The translations under genes and the position numbers were made by a program. DNA of 6,603 bases, from contig CAMWVF010000062.1 in assembly GCA_947177545.1 (NCBI GenBank), positions 1-6,603 on the forward strand, in the 5' to 3' direction. Within the stretch, counting starts at the first letter, position 1. Every line of letters starts with the position of its first letter. Below, in pieces: positions 1 to 4,473 of the stretch. The notes below the pieces were generated by a model that saw only the letters and a list, made by a program, of their open reading frames with translations, did not search any database and was not told where the DNA came from. This DNA is from an uncultured Clostridia bacterium (GTDB lineage Bacteria; Bacillota; Clostridia; Oscillospirales; Ruminococcaceae).

Positions 1-40
1 TAAAATTTACAGCATTTATTATATATACAAATCAAGAGCC

Positions 41-68
41 AAAAAAACCTTTTTTTCTAAAAAAGTTT
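41..68 (-). terminator. Possible AT-rich terminator after the yigZ-family gene
   Basis: Reading leftwards, about 40 bases after the stop codon, AAAC-TTTTTT (68-59) pairs with AAAAAA-G-GTTT (55-45) around a three-base loop, with one bulged base at 49. Four more T residues follow in the transcript (44-41). The stem is nearly all A-U, so it would be weak. Position and U-tail fit an intrinsic terminator, but the run could be simple A/T-rich spacer. The rest of 1-110 shows no gene. Confidence 0.35.
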
Positions 69-110
69 GTAGCATTGCACAATATTTTTCACGTTTTTCA
101 GCAATTTCGA

Positions 111-740
111 CTATGCAAAATTTTCGTAAGACTCTGCAAGCTGCTCAAACTCTGCCGCCCCGTTAGTAATATCTGTAACCTTTTCCACAAATTTTTCCAC
201 AAAACTTTTCTTGACGATAAGCTTTACCGTAACATTTTCCGCGAACTCCGTATCCAGAATTTTTGCCTCAAACTCAGGTATAACGTGACCTATTTTGCCG
301 TACATATTATAGTCCACCGTAACGTTAATGGGATTGCACCTGCACATAGCAAGCCTTTCGGAGGCGTCCACAGCAATTTTGGCGCTGTGAGAGTAGGCGC
401 GGACAAGTCCCCCGCCGCCAAGAAGTATTCCCCCGAAATAGCGGGTAACAACGCAGCACACATCGGTAAGACCCTCCTTGTTCAGGACATTCAGTACGGG
501 CATACCCGCTGTACCCTGCGGCTCACCGTCATCGGAATACCCCGAGGTATTGCCGTCCCTTACCACGTACGCATAGACGTTATGGGTTGCCTTACGGTGC
601 TTTGCCCGAATTTCGTTAATAAAGTCCACCGCCTCGTCGGAACTCTCAACGTGCTTTATATATCCGATAAACTCGGATTTCTTCTCGGTAAAGGAAGCTT
701 CCGCAAAGCCTTTTATTGTAGAAAAGTCAGTATTTTCCAT
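111..740 (-). CDS. yigZ: YigZ/IMPACT family protein (UPF0029)
   Basis: This 209-residue protein has the usual length and both halves of the bacterial YigZ/IMPACT family. The N-terminal UPF0029 domain (about residues 16-125) carries the two hallmark motifs: SDDGEPQGTAGMPVL at 69-83, and RYFGG followed by LGGGGLVRAYS within 100-117. The C-terminal part (about 140-195) fits the small DUF1949 ferredoxin-like domain. The molecular role of bacterial members is not settled; the eukaryotic relative IMPACT acts on translational control through GCN1, and a link to ribosomes or regulation is only an inference here. The ATG at 740 is preceded by a GAGGG ribosome binding site (745-749), and the stop is TAG. 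The gene lies downstream of rpmE, but a hairpin with a U-tract stands between them. It is therefore expressed by read-through or by an unseen promoter inside rpmE. Family assignment is firm; function is not. Confidence 0.93.
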   Translation of the reverse strand: MENTDFSTIKGFAEASFTEKKSEFIGYIKHVESSDEAVDFINEIRAKHRKATHNVYAYVVRDGNTSGYSDDGEPQGTAGMPVLNVLNKEGLTDVCCVVTRYFGGILLGGGGLVRAYSHSAKIAVDASERLAMCRCNPINVTVDYNMYGKIGHVIPEFEAKILDTEFAENVTVKLIVKKSFVEKFVEKVTDITNGAAEFEQLAESYENFA

Positions 741-750
741 AATTACCCTC

Positions 751-789
751 TAATAAAAATAAGCCTGCGTAAAATTTAATACGCAGGCA
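751..789 (-). terminator. Intrinsic terminator after rpmE
   Basis: A perfect 9-base inverted repeat, GCCTGCGTA (763-771) and TACGCAGGC (780-788), encloses an 8-base AT loop. Read leftwards it starts 8 bases after the rpmE stop and runs into TTATTTTTATTA (762-751), a good U-tract. Rightwards there is no T-run, so it is directional. It ends directly at the ribosome binding site of the yigZ-family gene, which makes partial read-through likely if that gene has no other promoter. Confidence 0.82.
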
Positions 790-795
790 GACTGA

Positions 796-999
796 TTACT
801 TATCCATACCAAAACGCTTCTTGAATCTGTCAACACGACCGCCCGTATCAACAAGCTTCTGTTTGCCTGTGTAGAAGGGGTGGCACTTTGAACAAATTTC
901 AACCCTGATATTCTCCTTTGTAGAACGTGTCTTAATCACATTTCCGCAGGCACAGGTAATAGTGGTCTCTTTGTAATCGGGGTGGATTCCCTCTTTCAT
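796..999 (-). CDS. rpmE: 50S ribosomal protein bL31, zinc-binding form
   Basis: This 67-residue protein is bL31 of the large ribosomal subunit, located near the central protuberance and at the bridge to the small subunit. The N-terminus MKEGIHPDY is typical. Four cysteines, C16, C18, C36 and C39, form the zinc ribbon of the C+ (zinc-containing) type. The conserved [10 protein letters not shown] block is at 39-48, and the C-terminus ends in the usual basic [10 protein letters not shown]. The length is normal. GAGGTG (1010-1005) lies 5 bases before the ATG at 999. The gene has its own near-consensus promoter and an untranslated leader of roughly 88 bases, and it ends in a strong intrinsic terminator. 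In Bacillus the zinc-free paralogue is under Zur control; this is the zinc form, so it is the version expected when zinc is plentiful. Assignment is very secure. Confidence 0.98.
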   Translation of the reverse strand: MKEGIHPDYKETTITCACGNVIKTRSTKENIRVEICSKCHPFYTGKQKLVDTGGRVDRFKKRFGMDK

Positions 1000-1088
1000 A
1001 ATAACACCTCATTTCTTCCAATAATATATGATTGCATAGCAGCCCATCACATAATATCGGACAGTAGTGCTACAAAAATCACTTACAG
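1000..1088 (-). promoter_or_regulatory. rpmE 5' leader, possible autoregulatory RNA
   Basis: From the predicted start near 1088 to the ATG there are about 88 untranslated bases. One possible stem pairs TGTAGCA (1074-1068) with TGCTATG (1041-1035), 7 pairs of which two are wobbles, around a 26-base loop. Autoregulatory leaders have been proposed upstream of bL31 genes in several phyla, and a leader this long would allow one. I cannot match this to a known consensus by eye, and the pairing is weak. Confidence 0.3.
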
Positions 1089-1094
1089 AAATGT

Positions 1095-1123
1095 ATTATA
1101 CCACATTACACACATTTTGTCAA
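1095..1123 (-). promoter_or_regulatory. Sigma-A promoter of rpmE (extended -10)
   Basis: Read on the minus strand: TTGACA (1123-1118), 17 bases, TATAAT (1100-1095), with TGG just before the -10 giving TGGTATAAT. Both hexamers are perfect consensus and the spacing is optimal. The predicted start is near 1088. This is one of the strongest promoters possible by sequence, as expected for a ribosomal protein gene. It begins right after the U-tract of the upstream gene's terminator. Confidence 0.92.
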
Positions 1124-1134
1124 TAGGTTTTTAC

Positions 1135-1179
1135 AAAAAAGTTTCCCCTCAAAGTCATAAAGACCGAGGGGAGACTTTT
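1135..1179 (-). terminator. Intrinsic terminator after the exported repeat protein gene
   Basis: AAAAGTTTCCCCTC (1137-1150) pairs with GAGGGGAGACTTTT (1166-1179): 14 pairs with one G-T wobble around a 15-base loop that can add a GTC/GAC inner stem. Read leftwards the stem lies 14 bases after the stop codon at 1194 and runs into a six-base T-tract (1140-1135). The other strand also ends in TTTT, so it may work both ways. It insulates rpmE from the upstream gene. Confidence 0.92.
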
Positions 1180-1193
1180 CTTAAAAGGAAGTT

Positions 1194-2852
1194 TTATGAA
1201 AGAACAACGAGATATTCGCCGCCCTGTTTAACGTTGTCAAATTCGCACTGACCGTTGCTCTGAACAGCGGAACGCGAAACCAGTGAAAGTGTGTTTTCGG
1301 AAGCATTGTAGCGGTAAAGCTTAGCGCTGCAGCCTGCGCGCTTTGAGTTGAACTTAACAGTTACTGAAGCGTCTGCTCCGAAAGAGCCGCCGTTGATAGT
1401 GAACTGTGAAGAGCTTACGCCGCTATTAGCCTTTACTGCCTTTTTCTTGAGAGACGAGGGGATACTGGTGGAACCGTATCTTACAGTGGGGCTGATAGCG
1501 CTTGTGCTTGTGATATCATTACCGTTAAGAGTAAATACAGCACCGTTGCTTAACTTGAAGCTGATAGTAACGTTCTTGCCCTTGAGAGCCTTAAGTACAG
1601 TTTCGGGGATTTCGGTCTCAGTCTTCATATTTACAGTATAGGAAGAACCTGCTTTTGCAGCAGTAATGGTTCTTGCAACAGATGTCCAGCCCTTTAAGTT
1701 GCCGATAGTAACTGTGCTGGTGTCCTTTGTAGTAGTTGAAGTGCCTCCGAGACCGGTATTTCCGCCAAGCAAATAATAATAGTAGTAGTAGTTAGGATCA
1801 TTATAACCGTTATAATATCCGTTATAACCATAGCCGTAAGTATTAAGATATGAAGCTGTATAAGCGGAATTTGTTATTGTTCTTACAGTATAACCGCTGG
1901 GTGTAGCAGCGTTGGCAGCAGCAAGAGTATCATAGTATTTGCCTGTGTAAGGCGAATAATAAACGGTGTAAGTACCTGTTGCTGCAGCGGATACATATAC
2001 AGCGGTTGAAGGACGATTAGAAGACGTATAATAACGACCGGTTGCCGGATCAAAATAACACCTTGAGGACGTATATGAATATCCTGATTCAACAGGACGT
2101 GTTGTAAAACTTACATTACCAACAGTAGCAACCAATGAATAATAATTTGGGTAATATACTCCGTTATATATATATACAGTATCGGAAGCATATCTGTTGC
2201 TTGTGGAAATAGAATATGACGTGTTGCCTGTATTACCTATATAAATAATATCATTACCCAAACCTGAACTTGTATAAATGCCTTGAGTATAGTTAAACCA
2301 ACACTTGTTGTTTAAAGACCATTTTTCATCAGGCAAAAGAGTTTTGGTGGTGTAATTACTTCCAAGGGTAGGTTCCGCCTGCTGCATAGCATTAATGTTA
2401 GGATAATATAATCCTGTGACCTCACTTCTATACGAATATGTAGGGTCTGCATAGCGAGAGGTAATATTGTTAATATTAACTCCTGTAGCACCCATGTTTA
2501 TTGAAGAAGCCTTGTAGGTAAATGCACCATTTGATGCCGGAGTAACTTTACCTGTTGCAGTATCATAATCAAATTTATTGCTTGTTCCGGAAAAAACAGA
2601 TGACACATTAGTAACTTTTACAGGTTTAATTTCTACACCATTATTGTCTATTTTTCCTGAAACAGCCGCTTTTGCTTGAGCTTCAGAAACATAATACTCT
2701 TCAACAAGAGTATTATTTGAGGCATACAACACCTTATAAAGACTGTCAAATGACATAGTTGCATCAGCACTTGAAACAATACTAAATGCGGGTACAGCTG
2801 TAAGAGCTGCAATGCTTAAGGCAGCGATCCTGCCAAATGTCTTCTTTTTCAT
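1194..2852 (-). CDS. Exported tyrosine-rich repeat protein, function unknown
   Basis: This 552-residue protein is not one I can name. Residues 1-31 are a clear Sec signal peptide: KKK at the start, a hydrophobic core from about 9 to 26, and A-D-A before a cut near 31/32. Residues 32-130 are Ser/Asn/Thr-rich. Residues 140-310 hold five aromatic repeats centred on G-x-Y-[YT] at G147, G191, G231, G272 and G304, spaced 44, 40, 41 and 32. In repeats 2 and 4 a cysteine (C184, C265) stands exactly seven residues before the glycine. Residues 331-365 are a Tyr/Gly/Asn linker with six tyrosines in a row (355-360). The C-terminal part (about 385-552) looks like a beta-rich domain (IPETVLKALKGKNVTI, then LYRYNASENTL) of the kind found at the ends of ruminococcal secreted proteins. 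There is no lipobox, LPxTG motif, dockerin or later membrane segment. A wall-associated or secreted structural or adhesive role is only an inference. AAGGAGA lies 8 bases before the ATG at 2852. Confidence 0.9.
   Translation of the reverse strand: MKKKTFGRIAALSIAALTAVPAFSIVSSADATMSFDSLYKVLYASNNTLVEEYYVSEAQAKAAVSGKIDNNGVEIKPVKVTNVSSVFSGTSNKFDYDTATGKVTPASNGAFTYKASSINMGATGVNINNITSRYADPTYSYRSEVTGLYYPNINAMQQAEPTLGSNYTTKTLLPDEKWSLNNKCWFNYTQGIYTSSGLGNDIIYIGNTGNTSYSISTSNRYASDTVYIYNGVYYPNYYSLVATVGNVSFTTRPVESGYSYTSSRCYFDPATGRYYTSSNRPSTAVYVSAAATGTYTVYYSPYTGKYYDTLAAANAATPSGYTVRTITNSAYTASYLNTYGYGYNGYYNGYNDPNYYYYYYLLGGNTGLGGTSTTTKDTSTVTIGNLKGWTSVARTITAAKAGSSYTVNMKTETEIPETVLKALKGKNVTISFKLSNGAVFTLNGNDITSTSAISPTVRYGSTSIPSSLKKKAVKANSGVSSSQFTINGGSFGADASVTVKFNSKRAGCSAKLYRYNASENTLSLVSRSAVQSNGQCEFDNVKQGGEYLVVLS
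1773..1790 (-). repeat. Six-codon tyrosine microsatellite inside the exported protein gene
   Basis: On the coding strand this reads TAC three times and then TAT three times, giving Tyr355-360. Just upstream in the gene, the Tyr/Gly/Asn linker also repeats the unit CCGTTATA in plus-strand DNA near 1808-1830. Such trinucleotide runs are prone to slippage in whole codons, so linker length may differ between strains without breaking the frame. Confidence 0.7.
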
Positions 2853-2882
2853 TTTAAATATCTCCTTTTCAAATTAAACTTA

Positions 2883-2906
2883 ATGATTTGCGTCTGCATA
2901 AATCAT
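2883..2906 (-). promoter_or_regulatory. 5'-terminal hairpin in the exported protein mRNA
   Basis: ATGATTT (2883-2889) and AAATCAT (2900-2906) form a perfect 7-base inverted repeat with a 10-base loop. The predicted transcription start is near 2909, so the hairpin would begin about three bases from the 5' end of the mRNA and end about 30 bases before the start codon, clear of the ribosome binding site. It could stabilise the mRNA, as known for some other 5' hairpins, or be a protein binding site at +4 to +27. Confidence 0.5.
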
Positions 2907-2915
2907 GTTACTTAA

Positions 2916-2944
2916 ATTATACCATATAATTTTCTATTATGCAA
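2916..2944 (-). promoter_or_regulatory. Promoter of the exported protein gene (extended -10)
   Basis: Read on the minus strand: TTGCAT (2944-2939; only TTG is good consensus), 17 bases, then TATAAT (2921-2916) inside TGGTATAAT. The perfect extended -10 should compensate for the poor -35. The predicted start is near 2909, giving a 56-base leader. The weak -35 leaves room for an activator. Confidence 0.8.
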
Positions 2945-3005
2945 TAGTTATTCTGCGAAAAAATATTACAACTTTATGACAGATAGTTCAAAAACAGGGC
3001 TAAAA

Positions 3006-3043
3006 GTTACAAAACGGCTACAAATTGGTTACAGGCTGTAACC
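3006..3043. repeat. Three 11-base-spaced GTTACA-type repeats ending in a palindrome
   Basis: GTTACA (3006), GCTACA (3017) and GTTACA (3028) stand exactly 11 bases apart, about one helical turn. The last copy forms the left arm of the perfect inverted repeat GGTTACA-GGC-TGTAACC (3027-3043). The array lies between the tmcAL stop and the exported protein's promoter, roughly 97 to 133 bases upstream of that gene's predicted start. Phased copies suggest a protein binding array, but three copies in AT-rich DNA may be chance. Confidence 0.45.
3027..3043 (-). terminator. Possible terminator of tmcAL
   Basis: The 7-base perfect stem GGTTACA/TGTAACC with a three-base loop sits 22 bases after the tmcAL stop codon. 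Read leftwards, as tmcAL is, it is followed only by AATTTG, a poor U-tract. The good T5 run (3044-3048) is on the rightward side, where no gene needs it. It may therefore be a weak terminator, or an operator that merely looks like one. Confidence 0.4.
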
Positions 3044-3065
3044 TTTTTGCAGAATTCCCATAAAA

Positions 3066-4283
3066 TTACTGCATTTCTATCTTGGCTGTAAACTCCTCGG
3101 CGCAGGGACGAATTTCCTTTGAAGCAAGTCCGTAAAGATTTGTCGCTCTGTTAGAAATATCTGCAAATCGCAAAATCGGCGGCTTCTGCTCCTTGATGAT
3201 ATCGCTCAAAGAGGTATTGAACGGGATAGCAAGCTTGTTTTCCTCTGCCTTTTCCTTTGAGGCTTTGAGTATCTCCGCGCCCTTTTCGTTAAAGGCAAGC
3301 ACTCTGCCGTATGGTGGCATTATCATCAAATCGGTATTTTTTGTGCCGATATAAAGGTTCAGCAGTATTCTTCTCAAACGGGCAGCGGTAAGGTGCTTGC
3401 CGCTTGCCTTTTCGATAAATTCATCGATAGAATTGCTGTCGATACCCGTTTTAAAGATAAGGTTTGCCAGATTTTGGTCTATGTCTGGACACTCCGCTAT
3501 CATTGGAGGAATTGTTGAACGCAGCACGTAGAGAAGCTCTCTTTCAAGATTGTCAAAATATGCCAGTTTATTTTTGTCCTCATATTCCTTAGCAAGCTTT
3601 TCCATATCCTTGGGGACGTACTTCCCTATATCTTCGCCGTCCTCAATCATTTCACGGATAAGAGTGCCGCTTGCAATGCTCTCGGAAGCCTCCCCGCTGT
3701 CGTGAGCCGCGCCCTTGCGCTTAACGGTAAAGGTCTCGAAATCAAGTCCCAACAGCTTCATTGCTTTAAGATACTCAACTGCAAGGGTGTTGTTGGGGGA
3801 ATCGAAAACGTCCGCAAGAATGGGGCCGTTTTCAATGGCTATAGCCTGCTGCATCGCGGCCGGGAAAGACATTCCGCCGTTCATGTGCGGTCTTACCTTT
3901 TCCTCCATATTTTCCTTTGTAGACATGGCAAGAGAAGCCATTGCGGCGTTTTTAAGAAGCTCTATATCTCCGCACTCGCTGCCGAAGGAAATGCCGTCCA
4001 CACAGCCGAGAGCCCCCAGCATCATAACGCCTGCGCGGGCGAAAAAGTTTGCGCTTGAAAGTGAGTATACCACAGGCATTTCAACAACAAGGTCAACACC
4101 GTTGTTTACTGCGACCTTGGCTCTTGCGTATTTGTCTATCATAGCCACGTCGCCCCTCTGGACGTAGTTGCCGCTCATAATGGCAACGATATGGGTCGCA
4201 CCCTGCTTGCGGGTCTCCTCAATTTGATAAATATGACCGTTATGGAACGGGTTGTATTCACAAATAATTCCGTAAGTTTTCAT
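3066..4283 (-). CDS. tmcAL: tRNA(Met) cytidine acetate ligase TmcAL (YlbM)
   Basis: This 405-residue protein is close to the usual length of about 400-415. TmcAL uses acetate and ATP to form acetyl-adenylate and places the acetyl group on N4 of the wobble cytidine (C34) of elongator tRNA-Met, which keeps AUG decoding accurate. The N-terminus has the nucleotidyltransferase signature: GIICEYNPFHNGHIYQI at 5-21, with H14-x-G16-H17 as the ATP-binding HxGH motif. Further family blocks are SGNYVQRGD (37-45), SPNNTLAVEYLKA (162-174), KRKGAAHDS (188-196) and ASGTLIREMI (204-213). Nothing is missing. The ATG at 4283 is preceded by GGAGG (4299-4295), 11 bases away. The gene has its own promoter and is divergent from ackA, which makes or uses the same small molecule, acetate. 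The family call is secure; the reaction is taken from characterised YlbM. Confidence 0.96.
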   Translation of the reverse strand: MKTYGIICEYNPFHNGHIYQIEETRKQGATHIVAIMSGNYVQRGDVAMIDKYARAKVAVNNGVDLVVEMPVVYSLSSANFFARAGVMMLGALGCVDGISFGSECGDIELLKNAAMASLAMSTKENMEEKVRPHMNGGMSFPAAMQQAIAIENGPILADVFDSPNNTLAVEYLKAMKLLGLDFETFTVKRKGAAHDSGEASESIASGTLIREMIEDGEDIGKYVPKDMEKLAKEYEDKNKLAYFDNLERELLYVLRSTIPPMIAECPDIDQNLANLIFKTGIDSNSIDEFIEKASGKHLTAARLRRILLNLYIGTKNTDLMIMPPYGRVLAFNEKGAEILKASKEKAEENKLAIPFNTSLSDIIKEQKPPILRFADISNRATNLYGLASKEIRPCAEEFTAKIEMQ

Positions 4284-4318
4284 CAGTTTAAATTCCTCCG
4301 ATTTTGTTAGTTCTAATT

Positions 4319-4347
4319 ATTATACCATATTTATTTCCTTTTGGCAA
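4319..4347 (-). promoter_or_regulatory. Sigma-A promoter of tmcAL (extended -10)
   Basis: Read on the minus strand: TTGCCA (4347-4342; five of six consensus bases), 17 bases, TATAAT (4324-4319) inside TGGTATAAT. The predicted start is near 4312, giving a leader of about 29 bases. Confidence 0.88.
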
Positions 4348-4365
4348 GCATTTTATTTTGAAACG

Positions 4366-4390
4366 GTAAATTTTTTTCGCAAAAAATTAC
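4366..4390. promoter_or_regulatory. Inverted repeat midway between the tmcAL and ackA promoters
   Basis: GTAA-n-TTTTT (4366-4375) and AAAAA-n-TTAC (4381-4390) are mirror arms around TTCGC, nine of ten positions pairing. The centre (4378) is about 66 bases from the predicted tmcAL start and about 67 from the predicted ackA start. A shared operator or activator site is plausible. The A/T tracts could instead act as UP elements or as curved DNA. Confidence 0.45.
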
Positions 4391-4399
4391 TAAAAAGAA

Positions 4400-4431
4400 C
4401 ATTTACCCCTTGATTTTTTTCGGGGAAAGTG
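4400..4431. promoter_or_regulatory. Imperfect dyad overlapping the ackA -35 and spacer
   Basis: CATTTACCCC (4400-4409) and GGGGAAAGTG (4422-4431) are inverted half-sites with a 12-base gap. Eight positions are Watson-Crick, one is G-T and one is a mismatch. The half-site centres are 22 bases apart, about two helical turns. The -35 lies just inside the left half and the right half reaches the extended -10, so a bound protein would block polymerase. Its regulator is unknown. Confidence 0.4.
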
Positions 4432-4438
4432 CTAAAAT
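4410..4438 (+). promoter_or_regulatory. Sigma-A promoter of ackA (extended -10)
   Basis: TTGATT (4410-4415), 17 bases, TAAAAT (4433-4438) preceded by TGC, which gives an extended -10. Four of six and five of six consensus bases match. The predicted start is near 4445, leaving a short leader of about 29 bases. Confidence 0.8.
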
Positions 4439-4458
4439 ATTCATAGATATTTTTATTT

Positions 4459-4464
4459 GAAAGG
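4459..4464 (+). promoter_or_regulatory. Ribosome binding site that fixes the ackA start
   Basis: GAAAGG lies 9 bases before the ATG at 4474. An in-frame TTG at 4465 directly touches this site and cannot be used, so the three extra residues it would add are rejected. Confidence 0.75.
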
Positions 4465-4473
4465 TTGATATAT

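Noticed and set aside
75..779. Long plus-strand open frame opposite the yigZ-family gene
   Set aside because: It mirrors a well-conserved gene on the other strand, lacks a convincing ribosome binding site, and its protein is low-quality with scattered Cys/His and no recognisable motif.
982..1251. Plus-strand 89-codon open frame across the rpmE promoter region
   Set aside because: It covers a consensus promoter, a terminator and gene ends on the other strand, has no ribosome binding site and no recognisable protein features.
3006..3043. CRISPR-like array
   Set aside because: The repeat unit is only six bases at an 11-base period, far too short for CRISPR repeats and spacers, and no cas gene is present.
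3702..4167. Two plus-strand open frames inside tmcAL
   Set aside because: Both are antisense shadows of a complete, motif-rich TmcAL gene; no ribosome binding site or promoter supports them.
4359..4370. TGAAACGGTAAA as a CcpA cre site for ackA
   Set aside because: It resembles the cre core, but the central CG is one base out of register and the right half does not match.
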